DNA of 64,000 nt, taken from positions 1 through 64,000 of the forward strand of contig NZ_JASHJX010000006.1 of NCBI RefSeq assembly GCF_030732985.1, written 5' to 3'. Position 1 is the first letter of the stretch, and every line of letters starts with the position of its first letter. Shown piece by piece: positions 24,400 through 32,342 of this stretch. The stretch comes from Nioella sp. MMSF_3534. GTDB lineage: Bacteria > Pseudomonadota > Alphaproteobacteria > Rhodobacterales > Rhodobacteraceae. The position numbers were made by a program, and so were the translations under genes. The notes beneath the pieces are model-generated. The model did not search any database and was not told the origin of the DNA. It saw nothing but the letters and a program-made list of their open reading frames with translations.

Positions 24400-26490
24400 C
24401 TAAAAATCCTTCCCGCTCATCTCTACCGCCATCCCCCCCGGTGCCAGCCGCATGGCCAATTCCGAGAACGAACTCCAGGTGCTGCCCAGCATCAGTGGCG
24501 CCCGCGATAGCAGGATTGCGTCAGCCATCGCATAACGCAACTGTTCTGCCGACCGGTCATAGGCTGTGCGCGGCAGGAAGGCAACACGAGACCCGTAGCG
24601 AGCGGTGAAGGCGTCGTAGGTTTCCGGCCGGTCCGCAGCCACGAAGATCCGCTCAGCACGCCCTTCGGCCGTCAATTGATCGAGTCGCTTCATGAAATGC
24701 GCGAAATGGCTCTTGGCGCGCCATTCTGCGATAAGGTCATGGTCTTCCTGCGTCCAGTTCTCCGCACTTTCATAGGGCAAATGCTCGAACTGTTTGCCAC
24801 CTTCCATGCGCACATGGGCAGTGACGTCATTGGGATTGCGCACGCTGGCCACGAGGTCTCGGATCATCTTGACCGGGGTCAGCGACTGGATGAACGTGTT
24901 CTCGGCAGTCCAGTGACTGTGCTCGGAGTTCAGGACGAAAGCTGCGCGGGCGTAGACCCCGCGACCGTCATTGAGACTTATCAGCGCATTTTTCTCAGCG
25001 CCGGGTTCGGAGGTCATGTAGTTATAGACATCGCAACCGATCTCATCGGCGTCGCTCAGGAAGCCCTTGTCGATTACGGCGCCATCAAAGTCGAACAGGT
25101 CCCCGAAATGACAGTCACAATGGTGATCGGGTTCCCAAACGATCACCAGTTCCCGGTCCGTTGCTTCGGCGATTGCGGCGGCCGATCCGATTGCGCGCAG
25201 GCGGTTGCCTAGCCCGTGCTGTGCGTCGATGAAAATCTTGTTCCGGGGCACTGCGACTGCGGGCATTGGCGGAACCGCGTCAGGTGGGCTGGCCATCGCG
25301 TTGAGGAAGGCCTGCTTGGATAGCTCCCCGAGTGGGCGCTGCATCACGCGCTCAAAGGCTTCGGCGTTCAGGTCACGCACTTCCGGACCATAGTCCCAAG
25401 ACATGAGTTCCTGCAGCATCTGGCGCGACGCCGCGTCGAATACGTGAGCGGGCACGACGTTTTCATGATGTCCGGCACGGGTCAGACTGCTGATGCGATG
25501 GTCTTGCTGCGTGAACCTGAGCGGCAGCAATTGTCGCTGGCCATTCCAGTCCGGCATCATATCGCACAGGATGCGGTTGCGCTGGATCATGAAGCGCGGG
25601 CTGGCAGAGATCACGTCACGAGCAGGGCGCTGCTCATTGTCGCCTTCTCCGGTGCGTTCTTCATCAGAGTGATCCAGGTGGTGGATCGTGTCCGGTGCCA
25701 CATCCCGGCGGATGAATCCCGCAGATTCTAGCCGAGTGTAAAGGTCATCGTCATCCCAGCCATATGTGGTGATGAATTCGTTGAATCCCCCCACTGCCGC
25801 CAGCGCCGAGCGCGACGTGTAGAAGAAACCGTTCACATGCACCTGATCTGCCGCAGCCGTGCGCCAGTTGCCTGCGATGAAGGTGTCGAGGTTTGGCAGC
25901 TGATTGCTGTCGAAGAATCCATCTGAGATCACGATATCCGCATCAGCCTTCAATATCCGTTCGCACCTGGCCATACGGAAGCCGACATTGAACGCGTAGG
26001 ACAGGATCCAGCGAGGCTCATCCTCGACGCGGATCACCCGGATGCGTGGGTCGTCGAACCCTGCGTCCTCCAAAGACTGTGAAACCGGCACACGAGAGCT
26101 CCAATCCACGATGATCACTTCGGAGACCTGCGAATGTGCCAGCCAGCTGCCGAGAGCCTTGAGTAGGTTATCCGTTCGGTTCATGGCGCAGGTCACGAGG
26201 CTGACGCCCGGTGCGCCGCCAAACTCGATACCACCGAGCATGATATCGCGCTGCATCGCGCCCCCGTCCAGGGCTGCTTCCGGCAGCGTCAAACAGACTT
26301 CACGCACCGAAGCATATCCTGCGATCAATCGCGAGAAGTTCAGATAGGACTGTCGAATGTACTGCGGTGCATCTGGAGAGATCTTGTCCCGGATGCACGA
26401 GAGCTTGCGGTCTACATCGTGAACCCGCTTTTCGACCACTGCACTATATAGTTCGTAGAGCTCACTACTGAGCGGAAGAGAATCCTTCAT
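24400..26490 (-). CDS. GT2 glycosyltransferase fused to a NodZ/fucosyltransferase-like domain
   Basis: A 696-residue protein with two catalytic-type domains. About residues 94-330 are a GT-A family 2 domain: GVSLVTCAMNRTDNLLKALG, EVIIVDWSSRVPV, ILKADADIVIS (DXD) and TYGWDDDDLYTRLE, as in chondroitin-synthase-like enzymes. About 415-690 resemble the NodZ/alpha-1,6-fucosyltransferase superfamily: FIDAQHGLGNRLRAIGSA opens the domain, VTAHVRMEGG follows, and the end carries LMLGSTWSSFSELA, the usual C-terminal donor-site segment. It would use GDP-fucose made by Gmd and Fcl. It is the first glycosyltransferase gene after ugd on this strand. Confidence 0.8.
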   Translation of the reverse strand: MKDSLPLSSELYELYSAVVEKRVHDVDRKLSCIRDKISPDAPQYIRQSYLNFSRLIAGYASVREVCLTLPEAALDGGAMQRDIMLGGIEFGGAPGVSLVTCAMNRTDNLLKALGSWLAHSQVSEVIIVDWSSRVPVSQSLEDAGFDDPRIRVIRVEDEPRWILSYAFNVGFRMARCERILKADADIVISDGFFDSNQLPNLDTFIAGNWRTAAADQVHVNGFFYTSRSALAAVGGFNEFITTYGWDDDDLYTRLESAGFIRRDVAPDTIHHLDHSDEERTGEGDNEQRPARDVISASPRFMIQRNRILCDMMPDWNGQRQLLPLRFTQQDHRISSLTRAGHHENVVPAHVFDAASRQMLQELMSWDYGPEVRDLNAEAFERVMQRPLGELSKQAFLNAMASPPDAVPPMPAVAVPRNKIFIDAQHGLGNRLRAIGSAAAIAEATDRELVIVWEPDHHCDCHFGDLFDFDGAVIDKGFLSDADEIGCDVYNYMTSEPGAEKNALISLNDGRGVYARAAFVLNSEHSHWTAENTFIQSLTPVKMIRDLVASVRNPNDVTAHVRMEGGKQFEHLPYESAENWTQEDHDLIAEWRAKSHFAHFMKRLDQLTAEGRAERIFVAADRPETYDAFTARYGSRVAFLPRTAYDRSAEQLRYAMADAILLSRAPLMLGSTWSSFSELAMRLAPGGMAVEMSGKDF

Positions 26491-26788
26491 GAACCAAACC
26501 TAAACCTTGTTTCGCGTAAAAGTCGTCTTTTTTTCAACTAATTAAAGCGAGAGGTGATCTGTCTTCGACACTATATGTCACTTGACCTATTCGCACCTTT
26601 GCCCCCTGCACCATAGCCCGATTCCGCGAAGCAGTTCTTTGCACAGAGAAACGGGTGTTGCAACAGTACTGGCCAGGCTTGGACCGCGGTCTGCGGTTGG
26701 TTGCCGAAATACAGTGCGCATTGTCGGCAGCCTGGTATTTTTTTACTCGGTTCCTACTCCGGGCGACTTCGCCAGACGGGCTCATTGT
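26491..26788. other. Intergenic stretch of about 300 bp with no recognised gene
   Basis: Short frames on both strands lack ribosome-binding sites and similarity. The part next to 26.5 kb is AT-rich and probably holds the promoter of the downstream glycan genes. No terminator is obvious after ugd. Confidence 0.45.
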
Positions 26789-28120
26789 CTATCCGCATTC
26801 TGCTGGCGGAATAGTTCGCCTGCCGATAGAGTCGTAGCCGTTGAACCCTGCCCGTTTCGCGTCCTTTGCGGAATAGACGTTGCGCAAATCAGCCAAGCGC
26901 GGCGTGGCCATGCGGCGAGCCAACTTCTTGAGGTCCAGCGCTCGGAACTCGTTCCATTCTGTAAGGACCACCAGCAGGTCGGCATTGTTCGCAGCCTTGT
27001 AGGGGTCCTCTGTCCAGATTACGCCGGGAAGCAGGGCCTCGCCCTCGCGCCGCCCCTGTGGATCGACGACGCGCACCTTGGCACCCGACCCAACGAGCGC
27101 CGGAATAATCGTCAACGATGGCGCTTCGCGCATGTCGTCGGTATTGGGTTTGAAGGTCACGCCAAGGATTGCGATGGTCTTGCCGTTGAAGCTGCCACCA
27201 CAGAGATCTCGCAGTTTCTCGACCATGCGCTGCTTGACCGAGTCGTTCACGCGGATCACCGTCTCGACAATATTCTGCGGTACCGCGTTTTCCTGACCAA
27301 TCCGGGCCAAGGCCGATGTGTCCTTTGGAAAGCACGATCCCCCATAGCCGGGACCGGCATGCAGGAAATGCTGCCCGATGCGGCCATCAAGCCCCATTCC
27401 ACGCGCCACCTCCTTTACGTCGGCCCCAACCCGTTCGCACAGGGCAGCGATCTCGTTGATGAACGTGATCTTCGTGGCGAGAAAACCGTTTGCAGCGTAT
27501 TTGATCATCTCGGCGCTTTCCAGATCGGTGGTCACAATCGGAAATTCGCGCAGATATAGAGGGCGATAGATCTCTTCCATGACCTCGGCTGCGCGTTCGC
27601 TCTGGACTCCGACGATCACCCTGTCAGGCTTCATGAAATCGTCGATTGCCGCCCCTTCGCGCAGGAATTCCGGGTTCGAGGCCACGTCGAATTCGGCATC
27701 AGGATTGGCCTTGGCAATCACCTGCTTGACCTTTCGGTTGGTTCCTACCGGAACGGTAGATTTCGTCACGATCACAGCATAGCCCGTCAATGCCTTGGCG
27801 ATCTCCTCGGCAACGGCCATCACATAGGTCAGGTCGGCGTGCCCGTCTCCGCGGCGTGTCGGCGTGCCAACAGCGATGAAAACCGCATCGGCCCCGTCAA
27901 TCGCCTTGTTCAGATCCGTCGAGAAGGTCAGGCGTCCGGCAGCCACGTTGCGCACCATCACATCTTCCAGGCCTGGCTCGAAAATCGGCACCTCGCCGGC
28001 ATCAAGCCGCGCGATCTTCTCGGCGTCCTTATCGACGCAAATCACGTCATGGCCGAAATCCGAAAAACACACTCCGGAAACAAGCCCGACATAGCCCGTT
28101 CCGATCATCGCAATACGCAT
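26789..28120 (-). CDS. ugd: UDP-glucose 6-dehydrogenase
   Basis: A 443-residue enzyme that oxidises UDP-glucose twice to UDP-glucuronate with NAD+. Features: the N-terminal Rossmann motif MRIAMIGTGYVGLVSGVCFS, the middle NPEFLREGAAIDDF, the catalytic Cys in GPGYGGSCFPKDTSAL near residue 260, and the C-terminal UDP-binding domain with ILGVTFKPNTDDMREAPS. UDP-glucuronate is a building block of acidic capsules and exopolysaccharides, fitting the island. It is the most upstream gene of the minus-strand glycan set. Confidence 0.96.
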   Translation of the reverse strand: MRIAMIGTGYVGLVSGVCFSDFGHDVICVDKDAEKIARLDAGEVPIFEPGLEDVMVRNVAAGRLTFSTDLNKAIDGADAVFIAVGTPTRRGDGHADLTYVMAVAEEIAKALTGYAVIVTKSTVPVGTNRKVKQVIAKANPDAEFDVASNPEFLREGAAIDDFMKPDRVIVGVQSERAAEVMEEIYRPLYLREFPIVTTDLESAEMIKYAANGFLATKITFINEIAALCERVGADVKEVARGMGLDGRIGQHFLHAGPGYGGSCFPKDTSALARIGQENAVPQNIVETVIRVNDSVKQRMVEKLRDLCGGSFNGKTIAILGVTFKPNTDDMREAPSLTIIPALVGSGAKVRVVDPQGRREGEALLPGVIWTEDPYKAANNADLLVVLTEWNEFRALDLKKLARRMATPRLADLRNVYSAKDAKRAGFNGYDSIGRRTIPPAECG

Positions 28121-28401
28121 CTGAACCCGATCCCTCTAACCCAATCGCCTGCCCGCATCCTTAGCGCGACTATGCCTAGCACCGACCTTTGCGAATTACG
28201 AGTGAAAGCAGGCACCTCGACGTCCCGAACCACTTGCCGGACTGTTTGGAAGCACCATAGGGCCAATGCAGGCGGGGGCACTGACGCAGGATCACCCGCG
28301 TTCGACAGAAGGTAGCATATAAGGCCTCCACGAATCCGGCCACGCGCTTTGAGGACAGGGGACTGTCTCTTTTCGGCGCATCTGCCCATGTGATCGGAGT
28401 G
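28121..28401. other. Intergenic stretch of about 280 bp, upstream of ugd
   Basis: No gene, hairpin or repeat that I can support. It should carry the promoter of ugd and the 3' trailer of tRNA-His. Confidence 0.4.
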
Positions 28402-28478
28402 TGGTACCGCCTCCCCGGCTTGAACGGGGGACCTCTGGATCCACAATCCAGCGCTCTAACCAACTGAGCTAAGGCGGC
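28402..28478 (-). tRNA. tRNA-His (anticodon GTG)
   Basis: Read on the minus strand, the gene starts GCCGCCTTAGCTCAGTTGG, has the anticodon stem CTGGA-TTGTGGA-TCCAG with anticodon GTG, a T-arm CCCCGTTCAAGCCGGGG and an encoded CCA. The acceptor pairs GCCGCCT with AGGCGGT (G1-U72 wobble). The base before G1 is T and the discriminator is A73, so the G-1:C73 identity pair found in most bacteria is absent. Loss of this pair is known from many alphaproteobacteria. Confidence 0.95.
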
Positions 28479-28526
28479 ACTGGCGGGGTGGATAGCCCCC
28501 GTTGCGCCGGAATGCAAGCCTCTCTG

Positions 28527-29018
28527 TCATGTCAATTTCAGCTTCCATGTCTGTTCTTCCAGCCGCTGCCCAAACGAGGTGACCGGATGACTGTCGGTGC
28601 AGGTGAACCCGGCCTTTTCATAGAGCGCGCAGGCGGCCCGGTGGCTGGCATGGGTCCAGAGCACCAATTCCCCGTAACCTCTTTCGCGGGCATAGGCGAT
28701 GCAGGCGTCAAGCAGCCGTTTGCCAAGCCCTTTACCGCGCGCAGACGGGGTCAGCAGGAACAGCCGCAGCTTGGCCTGCCCCGGTTCCGGCCCTTTGACA
28801 CAGAAGATGGAGCCGAGCCTCTGCTCCCCGTCCCAGGCAATCCAGGCCCGTTCGCAGGCAGGGTCGCGGGTGCGGAGATAGGCGGCAAGGATTTCGGCCA
28901 CCAGCGGCTCGAAACTGGCGTCGAACCCTTCCTCTCGAGCATAGAGCTCCGCATGTTGCTGGATCAGCCAGCCGGCATCGCCGATGGCCAGATCCCGCAG
29001 CTCGATCTCGTCATTCAT
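28527..29018 (-). CDS. GNAT-family N-acetyltransferase
   Basis: A 163-residue acetyl-CoA-dependent acetyltransferase. The core is visible: LGSIFCVKGPE and AKLRLFLLTPSARGKGLGKR form beta4 and the pyrophosphate loop (R-x-x-G-x-G), followed by LLDACIAYARERGYGELVLW and HRAACALYEKAGF, typical of the last helix and strand. The substrate is unknown. It is transcribed alone on the minus strand, about 50 bp from the tRNA-His gene and divergent from the small DUF6324-like gene. Confidence 0.88.
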   Translation of the reverse strand: MNDEIELRDLAIGDAGWLIQQHAELYAREEGFDASFEPLVAEILAAYLRTRDPACERAWIAWDGEQRLGSIFCVKGPEPGQAKLRLFLLTPSARGKGLGKRLLDACIAYARERGYGELVLWTHASHRAACALYEKAGFTCTDSHPVTSFGQRLEEQTWKLKLT

Positions 29019-29138
29019 GCGATTTCCCCTTTGTGGATGCCGCGCAGTTCCAGTATTTTGCCTTGTATCGTAATGGGCAAGGGTCTAGGCCGCTCGCCAG
29101 CCCCTATCGAGGGGAAAACCGGTTTCTCGGAGGATATC

Positions 29139-29330
29139 ATGGGCATCGACAGCGAAAGCGACATCGCCGCCAATCTGCAGATCGGCCCCACCACCCTGGG
29201 CATGGTCCGCATCTATATAGAGGCCGACGGCGTCGACCTGCCGCTGGATTTCGACCCGGAAGAAGCCCTGGAAATCGCCGAGGAACTGCGCGTCGCGGCG
29301 GAAACCATCCGCAAGGGCGCCAAGGGCTGA
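29139..29330 (+). CDS. DUF6324-like small protein, 63 aa
   Basis: A 63-residue acidic protein: MGIDSESDIAANLQIGPTTL, then GMVRIYIEADGVDLPLDFDP and EEALEIAEELRVAAETIRKG. The ATG at 29139 has a GGAGG site 5 bases upstream; the much longer open frame that starts at 28.5 kb is a shadow of the GNAT gene. To my knowledge proteins of this type are widespread in Rhodobacteraceae as DUF6324, with no known function. It is convergent with mmcB. Confidence 0.75.
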   Translation: MGIDSESDIAANLQIGPTTLGMVRIYIEADGVDLPLDFDPEEALEIAEELRVAAETIRKGAKG

Positions 29331-29370
29331 TCCCCTGCCCCACGGCATCGTCGCTTGATGGCCTGTCATA

Positions 29371-29424
29371 CGAGGGGCGCTGCCCCTCGCGCTCCCCGGA
29401 GTATTTGGGCCAAGAAGAAGGGGG
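29371..29424 (-). repeat. Interspersed 3'-end element, copy 2
   Basis: On the minus strand, 16 bp after the mmcB stop: CTTCTTGGCCCAAATACTCC, then a hairpin with the 8-bp stem CGAGGGGC / GCCCCTCG (29371-29378 and 29382-29389). Same core and same sense orientation as the copies at 2.87 and 37.2 kb. Confidence 0.75.
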
Positions 29425-29439
29425 CGGGGACAGTTTTAG

Positions 29440-29895
29440 TCAAATGCTGCCCGGTTTGGGGTCGCGGTAGCCGTGCAGACGCTGCGCGGCGGTGCGGGCG
29501 AATTTCTGCGTCAGCACCTTGCGCCGGGCGGGGGCGAGCTTGGTTTCGGGTCCGAAGCGCAGGATTTCCGCATCATAGGCATCGGCGATGATCAGCCCCG
29601 TGCCCTCTGGCAGCAAATCGGTCGGAAATTCCTGATCCACGGCCCAGAAATACCGGTCGCACCATTCCAGGTAGCCATCCCATTTCGAATCGGATGTGAA
29701 GTCGACGCGGCTCGATTTGCACTCGATCACCCAGATTTCCCCTTTGGGGCCAAGCGCCATGACATCCACCCGCTTGCCCCGCTCCGGCACGAATTCCTCC
29801 AGGCTGGCGAAATCATGCTGGCGCAGATGACGGCAGACGCCCCGGGCCAGCAACTGGCCGGGCATGAGATCGGGAAAGAGAGCGTCGTTTGCCAT
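29440..29895 (-). CDS. mmcB: MmcB-family DNA repair protein
   Basis: A 151-residue protein with a restriction-endonuclease-like (PD-(D/E)xK) core: KRVDVMALGPKGEIWVIECK gives the D...ExK catalytic pattern, followed by SSRVDFTSDSKWDGYLEWCD. In Caulobacter, MmcB is an SOS-induced DNA repair factor. The ATG at 29895 is preferred to one 15 codons upstream because the longer start would place the SOS box inside the gene. A GTTC-N7-GTTC SOS box lies 13 bp upstream of this start, so LexA control is likely here too. Confidence 0.87.
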   Translation of the reverse strand: MANDALFPDLMPGQLLARGVCRHLRQHDFASLEEFVPERGKRVDVMALGPKGEIWVIECKSSRVDFTSDSKWDGYLEWCDRYFWAVDQEFPTDLLPEGTGLIIADAYDAEILRFGPETKLAPARRKVLTQKFARTAAQRLHGYRDPKPGSI

Positions 29896-29907
29896 GCCAC
29901 CAGATTG

Positions 29908-29922
29908 GAACAATTCAAGAAC
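29908..29922. promoter_or_regulatory. SOS (LexA) box in front of mmcB
   Basis: GAACAATTCAAGAAC on the plus strand (GTTC-N7-GTTC on the minus strand) is an exact match to the alphaproteobacterial LexA direct-repeat consensus. It lies 13 bp before the mmcB start. It could also control a plus-strand transcript that ends at the 30.15 kb terminator. Confidence 0.8.
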
Positions 29923-30059
29923 AAATGCAATTGCCTGCATTGGCCTTGTCGGACTCCGTGGAAGGGCCTATGTGGGGAACTGACGGGGTCTGCCCTTCTC
30001 GTATCGGGTAATATTCCGGTGGCCTTAAGCAAATCCGAGGGAGCTGGCTCTGTGCGGGC

Positions 30060-30187
30060 CGTGGTCCGTTTACCTGGCGCCCACCTGTATATACAGGTCC
30101 TCGGGAATTGAATTCCCAACGGTTGTGGTGGTCCCGTCACCTTTGAAAGACCAAGGCCCGAGGCGCATGCTTCGGGCCTTCTTTCTT
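30060..30187 (+). ncRNA. Candidate small RNA (5' end unknown)
   Basis: No coding frame with a start signal is seen between mmcB and the next gene, yet a strong plus-strand terminator ends at about 30187. Before it lie a perfect 16-bp palindrome ACCTGTATATACAGGT (30083-30098) and a hairpin GGGAATTGAATTCCC (30103-30117). This is a structured RNA-like layout. The 5' end may be anywhere from about 29930 to 30080. I could not match it to a known family. Confidence 0.35.
30153..30187 (+). terminator. Rho-independent terminator
   Basis: The stem AAGGCCCGA / TCGGGCCTT (30153-30161 and 30172-30180) is followed by TTCTTTCTT. No plus-strand gene precedes it closely, which points to an unannotated transcript. 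Confidence 0.75.
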
Positions 30188-30195
30188 GTGGGGGG

Positions 30196-30501
30196 CTAGT
30201 GGTCGGTGATCCGAACCGGAAGCGCGACCGGATCGGCCACGGGCAAGGCATCGCGCTTGCCGCCGCTTTGGTCGTCATCCTCGTCACCCATGGACATGAT
30301 CTTGTAGCCGATCTGCGCCGACCCGAAGGTGATGGTGCCGAACACGATCAGCATCAGAACCGCCACCGGCCCTTCTGACGTGTGGGTTACAAGGTGCCAC
30401 AGGTTGCCGACATTGAAGGCGAGGATCATCACCGTGAAGGCGACCGAGATCCCGAAGCCGATGAACGCGTGGCGAATGATCATCCTGATATGGTCTGGCA
30501 T
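30196..30501 (-). CDS. Small two-helix membrane protein, 101 aa
   Basis: 101 residues. The ATG at 30501 follows a good AAGGAGG site; an in-frame extension of 30 codons lacks one. Two transmembrane helices are visible, at about 10-30 (HAFIGFGISVAFTVMILAF) and 45-65 (VAVLMLIVFGTITFGSAQIG). A charged cytoplasmic tail follows (MGDEDDDQSGGKRD). No family is recognised with certainty. It is divergent from the amidohydrolase gene. Confidence 0.7.
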   Translation of the reverse strand: MPDHIRMIIRHAFIGFGISVAFTVMILAFNVGNLWHLVTHTSEGPVAVLMLIVFGTITFGSAQIGYKIMSMGDEDDDQSGGKRDALPVADPVALPVRITDH

Positions 30502-30663
30502 GATGTCCTCCTTGACCTTGTCAATCATGTTAGCACTGGTTGCTTGCTCTGCAACCCGCAAGCCTGCGGCAGAGCCGCCCATGGGCCACATTTCGCCCGT
30601 CTGAAAAGCGCTTGCCTGCCATGGGGGCAGCGTCCTAGCGTCGTGCTGAAAACGGAGGCAGGC

Positions 30664-32223
30664 ATGACGGCGGCAAAAGACACGGCGCGGGCAGCGGTCA
30701 GGGCGCGTATGGGCGAGATTTCCCGCTGGACGCGCGACATCTGGGAGTTCGGAGAAACCGCCTGGCGCGAATACAAATCCTGCGCCTATTACGTGGACCT
30801 TCTGCGCCGCGAGGGCTTCGAGGTCGAGGAAGGCAGCGCCGGCATGCCCACGGCCTTCTGCGCCACATGGTCAAACGGCGACGGGCCGGTGATCGGCGGC
30901 TACGCGGAATATGACGGCATTCCTGGCAACTGCCAGGCGGCAGAGCCGCGGAAAGCTCCCCGTCCTGGCCTCGGCCCCCATGCGGGTGGCCATACCGATC
31001 CGCATTCCGCGCTTGGCATGGGATCACTCGGCGGCTTCCTCGCGGCCAAGGCGGCGATGGAGGCACATAACATCCCCGGGCGGCTCAAGTTCTTCGGCGA
31101 ACCGGCGGAAAAGGTCAGGGGATCAAAACCCATTCACGCGGCAGCGGGCTATTACGACGACCTCGATGCCGCGATCAGCTTTCACCCGTTCTACATGGCG
31201 CCCTTGTGCAACACCGTCAGGTGGGACACCCATTGCGGCGTGGGCTACGGCGTCATCTACGAATTCACCTGTGATGCACCCGAAACCTGGATGGCGGGCG
31301 AAGATGCCTCGCCCATCCCCGCCAGCCACGCCGCGGCCCGCGCGCCGGGGGCCACGGATGCGATGGTGCAGATGTATCAATCGGCCAAAGCCCTGCGCGA
31401 ACACGTGATGGCGCCGGGGCAAAGCTGGTCGATGAACGAAACCATCCTCAGCCACGGGCAGGCCACCGCCGACAACATCCCCGCGCAGATCGCGCAGATC
31501 CAGTATTTTATCCGCATCAGCGAGGTCAGCGAGGCCGAACATATCATCCGTGGGCTTGATCATTTCGCCGAGGCTGCGGCACGGCTCTGCCACTGTTCGT
31601 GGCGGCGGCACTGGGTGGCGAAATCACGCCCCGGCCTGCCCAACCACGCCATGGCCCGCGCCACCTATGCCAATCTAGAAGCGGTCGGCGCGCCGGTGTG
31701 GGGCGAGGAAGCCGCCGCCTTCGCCCGTGCGATTCAGGGCGAACTGGGGCTGGAGCCCATGGAAGCCCCCTTCCTGCCGATGATCTCGGAGCTCATGCCA
31801 CCTGAAGAGGCCGAACATAGGCTGCGCCGGACCCTGCCGCCCTCGCAACGCCACTTCACTTCGGACGACTACACCGAATATTGCTGGCACGCGCCCACGG
31901 TGCGGCTCTATATCGGGCGCCCGGCGCTCGCCGCACCCGAGGGCTTCGCCTACCCGGCCTGGGCGATGAACGCGCTTGGCGGGCATCCGGCAACGATCGA
32001 CCCGATGACCGAGGTCGCGGCGCAGGTCATCGCCATGACGGCGCTCGACTGCCTGACCGACCCGGCCCTGTTGGAAACGGCACAGGCCGAGTTCCGCAAG
32101 CGCACCGCCCAAGAGCATATTCCGCCACTCTGCGATTACGCCCCGCCGCTTCAATTCCGCTGGCCGGAATACATCTCGACAGCGCGGGGCGAGGACTGGG
32201 TGATCCCCTCGCGCGGGCAATAG
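30664..32223 (+). CDS. M20-family amidohydrolase, AbgB-like
   Basis: A 519-residue metal-dependent amidohydrolase like AbgB (p-aminobenzoyl-glutamate utilisation protein B). Conserved features: GYAEYDGIPGNCQAA (metal-site Glu/Asp), GGHTDPHSALGMGSLGG, GRLKFFGEPAEKVRGSKP and a long dimerisation insert with QIQYFIRISEVSEAEHII. The ATG at 30664 is 6 bases behind a GGAGGC site; the open frame upstream is not coding. It probably cuts an N-acyl amino acid or peptide-like amide. It is not an allantoate amidohydrolase by its overall pattern, so it does not fill the gap in the purine pathway at the window's other end. Confidence 0.85.
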   Translation: MTAAKDTARAAVRARMGEISRWTRDIWEFGETAWREYKSCAYYVDLLRREGFEVEEGSAGMPTAFCATWSNGDGPVIGGYAEYDGIPGNCQAAEPRKAPRPGLGPHAGGHTDPHSALGMGSLGGFLAAKAAMEAHNIPGRLKFFGEPAEKVRGSKPIHAAAGYYDDLDAAISFHPFYMAPLCNTVRWDTHCGVGYGVIYEFTCDAPETWMAGEDASPIPASHAAARAPGATDAMVQMYQSAKALREHVMAPGQSWSMNETILSHGQATADNIPAQIAQIQYFIRISEVSEAEHIIRGLDHFAEAAARLCHCSWRRHWVAKSRPGLPNHAMARATYANLEAVGAPVWGEEAAAFARAIQGELGLEPMEAPFLPMISELMPPEEAEHRLRRTLPPSQRHFTSDDYTEYCWHAPTVRLYIGRPALAAPEGFAYPAWAMNALGGHPATIDPMTEVAAQVIAMTALDCLTDPALLETAQAEFRKRTAQEHIPPLCDYAPPLQFRWPEYISTARGEDWVIPSRGQ

Positions 32224-32342
32224 CCCCGGTTTCAACCGCAAGCCCATGCCCATGAACCGGGGTTTATTGCGCCTTTCGCGGCCTTCGGCCTATCCGCAGG
32301 CACGACCGTTCAGGCCGATGATTTCTGGAAGGACCCTCCCGC

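Noticed and set aside
26534-26785. 83-codon minus-strand frame between ugd and the GT2 gene
   Set aside because: No ribosome-binding site, unusual composition and no recognisable domain.
29473-30111. 212-codon plus-strand frame opposite mmcB
   Set aside because: Mostly antisense to mmcB; its last part runs through the palindrome and hairpin of the candidate RNA.
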